A stretch of 64,000 nt of DNA from Sclerodactyla briareus (GCA_026419785.1 JAODTK010002132.1:62001-126000), one strand, 5' to 3'; counted from the stretch's first letter, positions 1 to 13,332 are shown. Program-made: numbers and translations. The notes: generated by a model from the letters alone, not told the origin.

Positions 1-770
1 GAAAGCTAGGTCTGGATGTGAGCGTCATCCATGCTGACATTATGTAGTGCACGGCCGTTATTGCTTGGAGACGGTCCAGGACGGCAGATGTTAAGACGAA
101 CACTGGATGAATAGTGGTTTCTGATGGTAGCCATGCTGTTATACTAGGACAACTTACAGGTCGTCATCCACCCTGGAGATGAGTAGGTCCAGCACGTGAT
201 ATACAGGTATGCTGGGGGTCACGGATATTGTTGAGATTGTAAGTGTCCAATAAGTTGAAGAAAATTACAGGCCTCCCGGTCATTCACTACATCACCCTGG
301 ATATTGAAGTCCCCAGTCAGTAAAAAGAGGGTAGAGACGCAGTCAAAATTTCGGAGGGAAGAGAATTTATCAAAAGAACAGTGAGGAAGTAAGCTTGTTC
401 TTTTTGCTAGGTGGGGGGTCTGTATAGCACAAAACAAGGCGAAAAGACGTGGCAGAAGAAAAGAGATTGGTGGAGGTCCATATATTCAAAAGCATTGAAA
501 ATACAACACAAGTAGTGACGTAATATGGCGACATCAAGAATCAAAATGGCCATACCACCGCCAATACCAACCCGAGATGAGACTGAAGCAATTTATAGTT
601 AGGCAAGTGTTTTGAAAAGCGGCAATGACTGATCATCTCTTGATATCGCCAGTGAGCCAAGTTAGGATGGCCACAACACAGTTGGGCAATAATAACGAAG
701 GCGCATAAGGAAGTGGATTTGTTTTGTATTTGTTTTGTTTGGACGAATAGACCTTGGCATTCAGGATTGA
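1..770 (-). mobile_element. L2/CR1-like LINE, endonuclease part, cut by window start
   Basis: Read on the minus strand, pieces of a non-LTR retrotransposon endonuclease appear in the expected order. First comes QNKSTSLCAFVI near 700, matching the early 'N.RS..NK...L..FV' segment. Then the segment KHLPNYKLLQSHLGL lies near 560-600, LTGDFNIQGD (the GDFN catalytic-site motif) near 300-320, and HVLDLLISRVDDDL near 160-200. The pieces lie in different frames and stops intervene, so this is a dead copy. The order and motifs fit the L2/CR1/Jockey group; the exact clade is inference. The reverse transcriptase would lie to the left of position 1. Sequence from 770 to about 1400 is A-rich on the plus strand and could be the 5' untranslated part, but shows no motif. 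Confidence 0.68.
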
Positions 771-3660
771 AAAGCGACTGAGGGGAATGAGGAGTGCTGA
801 GAGATGAAATTATATTATTTGTCTTACTAACCGACGCTTCTGAAGAATAGTCGACCCCTGTGACAGTATAGATGGTAGTGATAGAGTGCTTCTTGTGTTT
901 CCCACTGCGACAACAAGATAAAGAGGGAGGTGCATTAATAAAAAAAAGGGAATACATGAAACAGAACACTTAGGGAAAAAAAAAAAAAATCAAAGACAAG
1001 AACATTAAATGAAAATAAGAAGAATACAAAATTAAAGCACAACAGACGTGCTGAATGCAGCAGATCGAGATCAGCGCAAAATAAAAACAGTAAATAACTA
1101 AGACAATGAAAGAGCCAAAAAAATTGGCCAGAGCTGTTGGTTTCACCACGCAAATGGTTATCCAGGGGGGAGGTGAAAAAGACTGACTGACCATGGCAAT
1201 TGGTTCCACAAATCTGTAAAGGAAAAGTTCCAGGCCAGTTCAGACGACTCGGACAGCAAATCAATACAGGCAAGAAGGCAATAAAAATTAGATGGTAAAC
1301 GGAACACCATAAAAACAGCGCAGACTGAAGAAAAGAAGTGTGTAAAATTGCCAAGATGCCAGAAATAAAACAATAAACAACCCCCAAGTCATATGCGCAA
1401 CGTAAGTTCGAGTAGATCTTATAGCCTTTGCTTTCTGTCGTATATGGGCCAACTCATAGAAACATGAAACAAACCATTAACGGTAACACAGTAACAAATC
1501 ATTGAAATGCTGCTCTTGCAAATTTTATATACGACAAACTAAAAATTTCTCTCGGCTACCCCCGTCAAACAATCCGTAAGCAATTGATGATCGTAAAATT
1601 CTGCCACAACTTTTGCGTTCTGCAATTTACACAACAGGGAATATCGAATGGTTATAAAACTATTATATATACTTCCTTGTACTTGATTTCGGACGGAGTT
1701 GCACTGAGGACTCTAAATTCTTTCCCTTAGCTTGTTAATGCACTCCGTGGGTATTTAGTTTCACTACTTGCGATGAAGGAAGGAAACAAGGCTTAAATTG
1801 TAATGTTGTAGGGGGACCCCTTCCTGCAATCTGTTCGAAGGTTGTTAAGTATGCTAGGAGTGTTCCCCAAATTTTGAAAGGAGGAGGGGGATGTACACCG
1901 TGAGGAAATCACAAGACAAGTCAAGTACAGGGGAAATAGGCTTCCATATCGGGCGAAAGGTAATATGCATGATGCAACATTAGTGTTCGATAGTCATGTG
2001 AACACGTCTTTTGGATTTTTGCCGTCCTAATTAGGTCCACATCGAGGAAATCTAAAATCAAGACAAGTTCACTCGTAAAAAAGAAAGAAAAAATTAAGAT
2101 TATAGCAAAATTCATGAAGCGAATGAAAAAATCACGAGCGACGTCTCACATTGCCTAGTATTACGCAATAAGTCCATCGCTATGATTTTTTTCTTTTACT
2201 AATTCTGAAGGCCTAAATAAACCCTAATAAATACGGCGGGAAACTGAAGAAGAGCACACTACCTGGCGGTTATGACATCGGTGCGCGTTGGGCGCGTTGG
2301 GCGAACAAAGAACCTTTAATTTCAAGTTCCCTCTCTCTATACGAGTAGAGAGTCGTATCAGTTGTTCGTTTTGAACACTTTAGCGACCTTGTCGCCAGTT
2401 GCTAAGCACTGAATTGTTTCCCGTACTCATGCTCATAGTTCAACGGCGTATCAATCTCCTCATAAGGGTAGCGGTTAATTAGTAGGTTACACTTCACTTT
2501 GGTATATGACTTGTCATTTTGAGCAAAAAATATTCCTCTGCTATAGCCGGACTCGCGCTTGGTCTTTATCTTCAGCTGATTCCACACAATCGCCAGTGGG
2601 CTTGGAACATGTGTTCCTTCGTCCAGGCTAGATGCAAGGTGTTACCAGCACTGCCCGGAAAAGAGCAAAATAGGAGCAGAGTTGAGATCAGATGATCTTT
2701 CTGAGCGAGAAACATATGTGATCAAACTTATAAGTCTTATGTTAATACATAAAACCAACGTCGGTAGTGTGTGGTATTCCCAGCGAGTCCTATAAATACT
2801 GGACTTATTTAATGAGCAGTGAATTTTTTTTTTTTTTTTTTGGGGGGGGGTTGTTTGTAGGGCCAATGACTCTTAACAATATTTATCTGTTCAGATAGAA
2901 TAGAACAATGTTCAAGGCAATTGTTATGGGCTTCCTTTCATTATTGGGTATTGAGAGAAGAGAATATGCAGTGATGACCATAGTGGTTTTGCATAGTACA
3001 AGACCAAAGAAAAGACAAGACAAGAATGGCTCATTGCCTATGAACTCGCAAAAAAATCACACCTCTAGACATGATGCTGTATATGTCTAACATTACCTGC
3101 CGCCAAATATTCGGAATATATTCCAGAACAACATTTCTCCAATATCCAGTCACTACCTGTTAACCAACAAATCCGAACAGCCGAGACAAAAAAGGGACAA
3201 CCAACCTTCTACAACACAAACCCAGCGTTGTTAGCCGAAGTCCTGTAGAAAAAGCCTCAGATGTCTGCTATAAATTTCGCTTTTGACCAGTCACCACATG
3301 GGAACCCTCACCCACTCTGGCCGATGTTATTTCGACCCCCTCCTCATACTAGCAAACCTGATTCAATCCAACAATATTCACATTGTCCTAAAATTAGTTC
3401 TGTTAATGATACAGCATCATCTTCACTCACATCCCCGGCTCCATTCCAATAACAGAAAACTTTCATTTCGGTCGGTTGTTCGAAACAATCGCGGAGGGAA
3501 TAAGTCGGCGTTCGTCCCCCTTTTAAAAGTTCTTTCTATGTTGGTATCTTCCCGACACGTGCCGAAAAAGCAAATTTATGCGAATAATCATACGGATCAA
3601 ATGGATTATTGCATCTATTGTCGGCTGCGAAGCCATACAGATACACGGAATAAGGCAAGG
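771..3660. other. non-coding stretch, no gene recognised
   Basis: Open frames here (for example minus 935-1387 and plus 3283-3675) are short, lack family motifs and are not supported. A T18 run followed by G9 lies at 2824-2850, typical of the poly-G-bearing repeats elsewhere in the window. A short duplication GCGCGTTGGGCGCGTTGGGC lies near 2284-2304. Confidence 0.5.
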
Positions 3661-3689
3661 TCTCTTTGGCGGTAATTATGGGGGGTGGG

Positions 3690-3865
3690 GTAATCACACG
3701 CCGACTCGAAAAATTGGACCCCTGCTCCAATCCCTTTTGCTGAGCATTGGCGAGAAGAAGGCAACAGGTACCATTTTTTAAAGTCTTTGGTATGACTCGC
3801 CCGGGAATCGAACCCCGGAAGGCCACGCTCTAAAATGTGCCAACCCTAGGTAATTTCCGAGTGTT
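3690..3865 (-). mobile_element. tRNA-derived SINE, family A
   Basis: On the minus strand a tRNA-like 3' half with a B box (GGGGTTCGATTCCCGG, 3797-3812) is followed by a body reading CATACCAAAGACTTTAAAAA, then ACCTGTTGCCTTC and a GCTCAGC motif. The same body follows tRNA-like heads at 46262-46440 (plus) and 55840-55985 (minus). Three copies in different places and orientations show a dispersed family and not a tRNA gene. The 5' half of the tRNA head is not convincing in this copy. Confidence 0.6.
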
Positions 3866-4079
3866 GCAGTTACTAGCATAGTGATAGTCGGAAGCTTTGG
3901 ACCTATCCTTGCTAGTCATTCATGTAATTTGCGGCGAATGAGCAACCACCCCCACACACAAAAAATGTCGGCTTTCGTCAGCAAAGATAAACTAGCAGTT
4001 AGCCAACTGTTCTCACGTGTAACGACTTGGCGAACTCACGCACAACAATCTTTCAGGGGATGGGATCAAACCATATAAG

Positions 4080-4450
4080 GCTTCGAATTCTCTTATAAAC
4101 ACACTCTATGATTTTGTTCCTAATTCTGGGGCATTTACTTGGAAGGCAATCCCTTTGGTGATTGAACGCTTCCATAAAACCCTCATTGATGGCCAAAACT
4201 GTTCTCGTACAGCCGAGGTTTGTCTGGGGTTCCACAGGGCAACTGTGTTAGGTCCGCATTCTTCTTTTGTTACATTAACGACTTGCCTGATTGTGTGTCC
4301 TACAGGGTTAGCCTCTTTGCCGACGAAACCTACAGACAAATAGGCTCACGGCGACTTTCCAAGAAGAAATCAAGGCGGACTTGGACCCGTTCGGCAAGTG
4401 GTCAATTGAATCACCACAAATTTACTATGATCATCACTTGACCCTGTCAA
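4080..4450 (+). mobile_element. LINE reverse transcriptase fragment
   Basis: Plus-strand pieces read LIDGQNCSR, SGVPQGN, FCYINDLPDCVS and VSLFADET. These correspond to the conserved reverse-transcriptase stretch SGVPQG...LF..YINDLP....LFADDT of the CR1/L2/Jockey group. The second aspartate of the catalytic FADD box reads as glutamate here (FADET). A frameshift follows, after which TFQEEIKADLDPFGKW continues the domain. It is a short, inactive fragment with no endonuclease or 3' end nearby. Confidence 0.72.
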
Positions 4451-7400
4451 GGCCCACACCCTTACTGCTGTTATGACGGTTATCATGGATCCATATGATT
4501 TTTGACAGCAGAGTTACGAGGCGGCCTAATTTTATTTCAGAATTTTCAAAGCTGTCTTAGTAATGTTAAAGAGACTGAGTATAATGGTTAGTGCGTCACC
4601 AGCTGGAATACGCTCCCAGTCGGTCTGACATTCACGGTCCGGCGGAAGAAAATTAGGAAAGGCTCATTATGGAGCTGGTAGATCGTCACAGGCCGCTCCA
4701 TAGGCGGCGGATTCGATAGTATGAATGCATTCTGTCTTCTCTGCAGTGGGGACTACTTCAGCTCTTGAAACACAGGAGAAATTGTTGATATCATTATCGC
4801 ACAGATTCTTCATGGCAAGTTGGAAATTCACACTCAGTAGGGAAAGTACTTCCAACATTCGACATAGTAAGCAGCCCGAGGCACTCATGATACATTAGCT
4901 TCAAATACACAATCTCTCGAAACCTATTTTGCGGGTATGAAGATGCGAAGGGCTTCTACTCCCGGGACCCGACAAATGAAACAACTCTCCCAGAGCATTG
5001 ATTGGCCATGAGTGAGGACTAACAGAGGGAGGACAAACAATTTTTGCTTGAAACAGCAAATAGCCTCCATCAAATGCCTATCGGGTTGCTTGGAGGACAT
5101 TGATGAGATCATAACCAATGACCACCTTCCGACTGGCAGTAGATCAGACGATCCATTTGGACAGGCTCAGACCAACGAACAATGAAATTTGAAAGGAACA
5201 TAATGCTTCCAATTCACCGCTCGGAAGTTAGAATCCCCAGGGGTTATTTGCCTCGAATGTACTATACTTATATTTCCAATTGAGTCTAGCCAAATCTAGG
5301 TGTTCGTGGAATAGTATTGTTTTTGGTGCACGCGGGGTCTTCGCCACCGCTGTTTCACGCGGAGAAAATTTAGGCGTCAGCGCCATAATTCTTTAACGCT
5401 CCATCCGATTAATTTGAAACTTACATATGTCCGCCCTAGTAAAAATTTGGCGCGGTCGAAAGTGGGCACTACTACATGGTTGCTGCCCTCTATTCTGCAG
5501 GTCTGTATGCAAAATACAGGACATTAGTCGATTCACACAAACACTTAGGGGGACAAAAAAATGTTCACCGGAGGGAAAAATTCGTGGGCGTCTTGCGATT
5601 TTTTTTTTCAACTTTGAGTAGTGAACGACGTGGAGCAGTGGGGGACTACAGGGGCCAGAACTAACAAGTAGGTCATTTCAAAGCCACGGAGGTCAAAATG
5701 GGACATGATTTAATTTTTTTTTGTGAATGAGGTCCACAAAATATTCTGCGGGGATTTTACACGTCGGCAGTTACCTGTCTGCATATTCGTCCAGAAATCT
5801 AGAAACAACCGAGCTGGTTAGCAATATAGGTGGAAGGATGGTAGAGTGATATCAGTGACACATGCCAAGCAAATATTCCTGGTCGAAATCCAGCAGTCGC
5901 GCCGTGGGTGCTGTGCGTGCAGTTTCGGTGGGCGAGGTCTTGGTCTTCGCTTCATGGGTCCAATGTGATGCAATAGACTTCCTGGGGAATGGACTATCTG
6001 AGGTTTGTTGGGGGGTATCCAAGAAGTCTCGTCAGTAGGATGGGGGCGTCATGTGGACCTGAACTCCGCTCCTCCATGTTCGGAGAAGTGTTGGCTCCGG
6101 GAGTTCACTGATCGTCCTTTCGGAGGGGTACGTAAAATGGCGGGCCCGGAGCAGTTTGGGATTGGTACATCCTGCCTCGATATAATCTGCGCACAAGTCG
6201 AGAAGGCGCGCTTCACCGGTGCTCAATCACGATCAATCGGCCAGGGTTCCTTGATGGGCTTAGTTGGTACGTAAACCCGTAGAAGCACATCAAATCAGAT
6301 TAGGCATGTATTTCAAGCCTCCATAACTGGAAATGATGGGCGGATCCAGGCCTTTCAAAAGGGAGGGGTCCAAACTTTGGCTCCAGCGAAAAGGCCTCAG
6401 TCCACCTTTTTCACCACCCTACCCGCGACGAGTTGTACTATTTTTATTCACTGTATTTTAAAATTTTCTCACGAATGTCTCAAAAAAATCTCCTGAGTAA
6501 CCGATTGAAGACATCCGAACCTCAACCAACATCTGACGGAACTGGATCAATTTCCCTCAATTTTGTTGTTCGTTCAGTCTTCGTATAGAGGAATGTGCGG
6601 TTATGATAATTAAGGTGATATAGATAGCCCGTCGTGGCACGAGGGATCGTCGAGGTTCCTACATTTTTGCGCATACCAAACAGCTCCATGGTGGGAAGGG
6701 TGAGGCCTCCGAGGGGGTGCATGCATGAGCGGCATCATGGGGGGGTGGCACCCTCAATAATTTGGTTGACAGGAACGCAGGTGCATTGCCATCCTCAAAT
6801 TTTCGACCAAGCTGCTTTTTGCTAGACTGTTTAGACATATTCGTAGATTCAACGCTGGTATGACCTGCGTGAGCAATATATGACTTCTCAAGTGTGATCC
6901 TCGAAAAATGCGCACTTAGTAATGCGCTGTCTCCACTGCTTTTCATTGTTGTCTATCCGCTTCATTCTTCATGGGACCCGGTCAACATTTAGTTCAAGTG
7001 TATAAGAATCCACCAATGGCTTAACATAGCTCATCAACACGCAAGGCTACACTTAGGCTCTTCGAATTTTGCCAATCGGGTTATAAAGGGTCAAAACCAC
7101 GGCTAAGTTGGTGTTTATGGGGGGTGGACATTGATGGTGGCGTGGGAAGGTTTAAAAAAAACATTCTGAGGTAGCTCTTAGATGCAATTGGTGCATATAG
7201 CACCACTTTCACACTAATCTAATTTTGGAAATAATTTGGCATTTTCCCACCCGGCCTGAGATGCGATTTGGTGTGATCAATGAGTTCCTTCTGGCGTTGG
7301 CGCGAGAACTCACAGAATGTTGATGAAAGGTCGGCAAAACAAGAATTTTGCTAATTAACTTTCCATACTAAAAATCAGTCTCAGTCCAGTTAGTGTGGAA

Positions 7401-7700
7401 CTGTTTCGACTCCTTTATAAAACTATATACAACGATTTCTCACGGAATCTCGCAGCGGAAAATACTGTCTTTTTGCCCCATCTATTGTTTATGCATGATA
7501 TAGGTATAACACTTTAACAAATAAAGACAACCTCAAGAGAGACAATTTCAACTCATGGTTTTCTGAGAGTAGAAGGGGCAATGTGTAAGCTTGAGAGGGA
7601 ATGAAGATACCATATAGCAAGTGAAGGATTCGCTGGGGCCTATCTCAATCTTTGCCGGGGACCGTTGCGTATGAGGTGGATGTAAAATACGGTTAACGAG
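4451..7700. other. non-coding stretch with repeat debris
   Basis: No gene is recognised. Around 6335-6420 there is the kind of G-rich dispersed repeat text (GGCGGATCCAGGCCTTTC followed by a G-run) that occurs widely in marine invertebrate genomes. Other parts show nothing I can name. Confidence 0.4.
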
Positions 7701-7704
7701 AGCC

Positions 7705-7735
7705 GGCAACGCGCGCGAGCGCGCCAAATTTTCGG
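7705..7735. repeat. GC hairpin beside AAATTTT
   Basis: GCGCGCGAGCGCGC followed by CAAATTTTC. It is self-complementary around a short centre and sits next to an AAATTTT flank, the same design as at 7923, 12487, 13333 and 13566. Confidence 0.6.
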
Positions 7736-7922
7736 AGGTTAACACGGAAGATGTCCTGTATATGACAGATAATGTATCACCATACACGTATTCTCATGAT
7801 CGGTGATACACACCTCACCAACTCTCCATACAAAATAGCGTGTCTCCAAAACGTTTATTAAACAATTTTATTTGGGGATAGAATTCAATAGCGTGTCTTG
7901 CACAAAAAGAAGAGCCAACATG

Positions 7923-7941
7923 TGCGCGCGAAAGCGCGCAA
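7923..7941. repeat. GC hairpin
   Basis: TGCGCGCGAAAGCGCGCA is a stem of alternating GC with an AAA loop, followed by a T-run. It belongs to the same hairpin class as 7705-7735. Confidence 0.55.
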
Positions 7942-8117
7942 CTTTTTTTTAGAGTCATGTACATCTTGTAAAGAAGTATGGACTTAAGCAGAGGGTAAAT
8001 CAGCACAGATGCCTTCACATAGATGGGAAAGTAAGGGGGGGTGGGGTCCGAATCCCGAGGCCATCTGGATCTGTGTTTTTTGTTTTTTTTGTTGTTTTTT
8101 CACATTATTGGTAGATA

Positions 8118-8215
8118 CATTAGTGTCGAAAAGCTTCGAACCAGGGGGGGGGGAGGGTTCGAACCCCTGGACCCCCCCCCCCCCCTCTGTATCCGCTATT
8201 GGAACCCCCCTCTTC
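8118..8215. repeat. G-run / C-run hairpin with perfect 12-bp palindrome
   Basis: A G10 tract is followed by the palindrome GGGTTCGAACCC (8155-8166) and then by a C14 tract, so that G-run and C-run can pair. The text GTATCCGCTA repeats twice after it. This resembles the end of a dispersed repeat. A GC motif (TTGCGCGACGCAAAAAA) follows at 8268-8284. Confidence 0.5.
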
Positions 8216-8449
8216 GTATCCGCTACTGCCGTCAATAATCTACGCCAGATGTGGATTTTTTTTTTTGCGCGACGCAAAAAATGAAGATAAGAAACCGAGG
8301 AATATTCGAATATTACGAAGAACGGCACAATCAAAAACTTCGATTACACCGTAGCTGATGGACGGGCGAAGATTACGTTGTTTGGGGGTAATGAATGACA
8401 GAAACACTAAATCCGGAGAAACAGGAAACAAGAACAAATGGAGGAATAA

Positions 8450-10400
8450 TATGAACCGAAAAGATTCTATTGTTCAAAATGATCTGAGAAACATTTGAAT
8501 GAATAAAGAATGAAAGTTATAATGATGGTGTTTGATATGTCCAAAACAGTAGGGGCAAGGGTCTTACGAAATACGATCAGCGATTCACCGTAGAAGTGTT
8601 TCTAACATAGGCTAGTTCAAAGTACGCATGCTCAAACAGAAACTCGCAGAGTAAAACCATGATGTATAACCAGAGTAGATAACGATAGGGGGATTTGCCT
8701 CGTCTTTTAACCTCATAAACATGATTTACCCTCGAACTCCTGAATAGTAATATTTGTACATTTGGTAAGGAGGGGAAACAGACCCAATTACCCAACCTCA
8801 ACTTGGGTACAAATGGGAACCGAAAAGGTTTGGTCCTTCCAATTTTAACGGCAGGCCAGGGCGTGTGAGAGTATACCGAACCACCACCAGCATAGCGCCA
8901 GATAGGGTAGCAAAGTTGACCAAGTCTTTGATAAAACTGTGACACGATCGAGCTCTTCGTAAACTCACGATTCGTAACTTCCTGTCCCGAGATACTATCA
9001 TTTCATTCAATATGTATAGGCATCAGTCCATAATACTTCTTAATTGGCCTATCATCTCACTATTTCTCTTCTCTGAGCGCTAGATGTCAAATCTCTCATC
9101 GTCAGTCTAGATTTTAATTAAATAGGATAACTCTAACTGAGAGGAAAGCACTCGATTTATACAATTGGTTTAGTGGCTGAATCTCGAACAGTTTCACTGA
9201 AATACTACTCTCTACTGCGACCTATAACATTATAATAGTAGACCTTTGCTTAAAAATATACTTGAAGTTGAATTTTTTTTGGTCCCATGGAAAGGCTCAC
9301 TGTATATCTCTTTGTAAATCGCGACCATCTTGTATATGATAATATTTTCTTTACTCCTTCATAACAAACACACTATATTCTGAACTAAGTTTTGTTATAG
9401 TAACGGTAATAAATAAATATGTTTTTATATAAAATTTTTTGTTCGTAACCATAGCGAATCAATTATATTCCAATACACATTGGAAAGTTTCTGACGCCAA
9501 TTTGATCGTTAAGCTATATAACTTTGTCAATGTTTAAAAAACACAAAATATGTGAACATTATAACACATATGAATGAATATCACTCTTTGAGTGAATGGT
9601 ATAGAATAAAACTTCTGTAAAATACGGTAATTTATACACTAAAGTAGTGAACAGATCATAATAGGTACAAGACTAATATCACTAAGTGCAAAATATCACT
9701 AAGCGCAAAAATTCTGGATAAATTAAAATTTGAACTCTTGTAAGTGTTGTTTTCAAATATTTTGGAACATTTCAGTATTATGTACCGTATTTGAAACTAT
9801 TGGTTTCATCTATTTATACTTTGTTTATTACTTTGTCATATATCTCGATGAATAAAATATTATTTCTCGGTTCCTCTTTTTAGTTTCGTTTGTTTGATTC
9901 TCCTCCCTTTATTTTCTCCCTCTTCTTTTTATTAGTGGACACACTCACAGTATGAAGTATGAATATATATATAAATATTATACTACAATTAAAGAATATC
10001 GTGAGGTGTTTGCTGTGCCAGCTACGATAATTAGTTTAATTTATGAAATCATTAATAAAACCACTGGTGGTATTGAAAAATATGCATTTATGAAGTGATG
10101 AATAAAAATATGTTGAATGGAAATTGGAACGAATTATGATATAAATGAGTTTATAAACCTATTTCGAACGGTGAAACAAATCTGAGATGTATATACGTAG
10201 GTTGATGCTTCCCTTAGAAATCGACGGATTAGCTGAATAGACTCCCCCATCACCAAATCAATTTTATCTTGAACTACGTAACCTCCACCAAAAATAAACA
10301 TGTAAATGTTAAAGAAAATGTGTACATTTGATTGAGGTAAGAAATGTTGTTAGTTGAACAGCTGTTTTGGAGACTACCCTAGTTTTTTAAACGGTAGAAT
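8450..10400. other. AT-rich stretch without genes
   Basis: Especially from 9030 to 10390 the sequence is AT-rich and poor in open frames. No RNA gene, tandem repeat or coding motif was recognised. Confidence 0.5.
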
Positions 10401-10810
10401 GGTCCGGTGTGAGTTGGCCATTGCAGCATTTCATGTTACCACCCTGTGATTTGGTGGTAAGAGCCCCGCCACAAAGCAGTACTCGTCTGAGGATTCCCGA
10501 TCACAACTATTACCCCCTCACTGGCATTGGTTACCTCTCGTGGTATAGGCCCGTCACAACACGTGTCCCTGGATGGGTCCCAGGTATCGCCCTCGTCCCG
10601 AGCCGCATTTGGCCCCCCGCTGCATGAGTATGTCTCCCCGCCTGTAACGAGCCAGCATGTATCATCTTCTGCACTGTACTTTCAGGCTTCCCACAGCATC
10701 GATCATTGTCCCCAGCGTTCTGGTGAGGCTAACCTCGGCCAACACCTTGCCCCTCGACGAAGCGTAAATCAAGACTCCCGCAACAGGCCTGAATTTTGCC
10801 CCTGACTATT
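10400..10810 (+). other. GC-richer open segment, unknown
   Basis: After the AT-rich stretch the composition changes abruptly. Two overlapping plus-strand frames (10409-10627 and 10527-10805) stay open, but their products are proline/serine-rich and match no family I know. It may be a repeat remnant or chance. Confidence 0.2.
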
Positions 10811-11878
10811 GGGTCTCGGGTACCTGAATAGAGACGAACAAAAGTGTGGTTCTATTATTCCGCGCCCTTCCAACCGGTCCAGGTTCAGACTTATTCCCCG
10901 AAACACTCCCCTTCGAGAGAAAAAAACCTCTCGTTATTCATATTGAGCTTGCCAATGCGAACGCTAAGAATGGATATATATATGAATATGTTTAAATTGA
11001 AACACGGTGCACATGTTTTAAACTGGTATTACATACTACTGTTTAGCTGCTTGAACGCACAGTGCCTAATTACCGGCATGGTTTTTTCATTACTCAAATA
11101 ATTATCTGCGTCTGAGATTGATGACAAAATAGTACCCGTGGAATAGCGTTCAATTTCAAACCAAACCGTTATGTGTCTCCCTTAGCATCTCAACACAACT
11201 GTAACTTGTGACGTCAAGGGAGTAAGCAAGTCGAATATTCAATTATAGGATAAGCCGAGTAACCGCCGAGTTTATTGTTACAACACTCTGAAACCACATT
11301 TTGTTGATGGTGGCTGATGAGCCAGGGTGACAAGAACGCCCAGCCCTGTTTGCCATGAAAAACCTACTACACCAAATGAAAACAGTTTGAAATAACCGAT
11401 TCTTGAACCCCCAGTTGTTAAAAATGGTACTATTGGTTATTTCGATTCAAATCCCCCCTCCTCAACCCCGAGTTTGTTTGTAGGTATTCTGGGATTGCTT
11501 TCATGAATACTTACTTGAAACCGTTAAAAATACACCATCTCTCGCATTTCCCGTATTGTACTTCACTGGGGTCCACAGCCATCGGATCCCGATTCCCTGG
11601 AACGGTCTTCCTTCGCACATTATCGTCGATGAGTCAAGTTCGGCCCCCGTAACGGTGGTCCGACCCAGAGCAGGTCAGCATGCCTGTAAGGGTTATATGA
11701 AACGTTCGACGCAGCACAGCTTGAGTTATCTCAGGCACATACCTCTGGCCGCCACAGCATTCATACCCTGTAGAATAATATTGCAAGTTATTATTATAAA
11801 TTCCCTAATCGAGCACTCCCACTTCTAAAGAAAACGCTACACAAGTGAGTAGAATCCCCACACAGCGGAGTCACTATA

Positions 11879-11985
11879 AGTGCGCCCATACGGGATCAAG
11901 TGACCCACAAGCTTTGTATGTGCTGATTCACACATAAGGGCGTGAGTCAGCACGTGCGCCCATTTTTCACATGACCCCCAAAGGA
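11879..11985. repeat. compound direct and inverted repeat
   Basis: GTGCTGATTCAC (11920-11931) and GTGAGTCAGCAC (11942-11953) form a near-perfect 12-bp stem with a 10-base loop. GTGCGCCCAT occurs on both sides (about 11880 and 11954), each time followed within 20 bases by a TGACCC motif. No function is known to me. Confidence 0.5.
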
Positions 11986-12253
11986 TGGGCCCCATTCTGT
12001 AAGTCTCGCGGATTGGGGGAGAAATTTTCTTTACTCTGACAGTTCTGCTAATACTAGCTCCATTTCCGTTAATCTTATTAATTTGAGTACTGTAGTTGCT
12101 GCTGTTTGTTGGGTATGAATTTGGCTATACTCATTTTCGGTTAACTATATTCCTTCAAACGTTCAACCTATTTTCTTGACAACATTGATATTCTCCTTTT
12201 TCTTTACATAACGCCTACCCTGAAGTTTCACTACTCACAAGGGCGGCGATCAT

Positions 12254-12370
12254 GGGGGAGGGGGGGGGGGGGGGGGAGGGGAGACGCGGGGGGGGTGGTG
12301 ACTGCTCCCCCCCAATATTTGTGGGTTGGGGGGGGGGACGCAATGCATGTCGTCCCCCCCAATATTTGAG
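12254..12370. repeat. G-tract cluster with duplicated CCCCCCCAATATTTG
   Basis: Long G tracts (12254-12297 and 12327-12338) are interleaved with two copies of CCCCCCCAATATTTG (about 12308 and 12355). Several G-runs in a row on one strand make this a candidate G-quadruplex region; that is inference. Confidence 0.5.
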
Positions 12371-12486
12371 CCCGACTGCTATTTCGCTGACAACTGTATC
12401 CGACATATCCCTCAGCAACCTGTTTAAAAAACAAATGGCATGATGACCTAAATATCGCGTTGAGGGAATTCTGCTGCTCATTTTCG

Positions 12487-12511
12487 AAATTTTGCGCGCC
12501 TGGCGCGCGGA
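12487..12511. repeat. GC hairpin beside AAATTTT
   Basis: AAATTTTGCGCGCCTGGCGC is followed by GCGG: a GCGCGCC/GGCGCGC stem with a two-base loop, of the same class as the other GC hairpins. Confidence 0.6.
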
Positions 12512-12724
12512 TATTTCCAATGTTGTCGGTAGTGTTCAGAATAGATGGTGCCTCCTGCCGACATATGATGTTCTTAACAAAAATGCCTGACATTTACACT
12601 CTGGGTTTGTTCTCAATTACCATGAAAAGCAGGTTCCTCATCCCTATCGTTTACATAAGACAGCTTCACCAGCTAAGTTTTGTCTCTCCTTCATTGGACG
12701 TTGTCAACAAAACTCGCTATCCTG

Positions 12725-13330
12725 AGGTGAAGGGGGGAGACGACGGGGGAGTAGTTCTACCACCTGGCGGGAAATGTGGATTTTTTTTGTTATGTGCGAC
12801 GCACTTGTGAAAGTTTTAGTGCACTACTTGCACATACTATCATATGAGGGCACACGGTGCGGCATCGAAAATGCAACCAGGGCACGCCACAAATTACTTG
12901 TCAGAAAGACATGATTCTCACAATTCAAGTGAAGAAAGGCTGTCCAAAAGTGAGATCCACATATTGCCTAATGTTTGATGGATTCCAAATGTAAACTCTG
13001 TTGTCTTTGAAGGAAGATGTTGGGACGGAGGCTAGTCTACACCTGGCGGGACCTATGATTTGTTTTTGGCAAAATATGGTCTATCGCAACTTTAAATAGA
13101 GTATTCGGGCAATCATTATGGGTCGACCCCTTTTTTGAATTTGGTTGCGTGCACGTTGCACCTCTAACTAAGGGGCAGAACACCGGTGGGCGGGTGGAAA
13201 CCCCATGAAAATAGTCTCGAAGATTCGGCCAGGACACGCCATCATTTCGTGCAAGATCATTTGAGTAATTTTTTGGTGAAGACAAGTTTATATCCAAGAT
13301 TGCCTGTCTTTTAGATGAATGTCCAAAAGT
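12725..13330. repeat. two degenerate copies of a ~300 bp repeat
   Basis: Copy one (about 12725-12960) and copy two (about 13015-13330) share, in the same order, CACCTGGCGGGA-like text (12762 and 13040), a CACGCCA motif (12883 and 13238) and TGTCCAAAAGTG (12940 and 13320). The text between has diverged. No coding content was seen. Confidence 0.5.
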
Positions 13331-13332
13331 GT

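Noticed and set aside
935-1387. A 150-codon hydrophobic open frame on the minus strand.
   Set aside because: It lies in A-rich plus-strand sequence beside a LINE fragment; phenylalanine and leucine runs come from composition and no family motif is seen.
3283-3675. A 130-codon open frame on the plus strand.
   Set aside because: Two other frames overlap it, the residue composition is unlike a folded protein, and it runs into a SINE.
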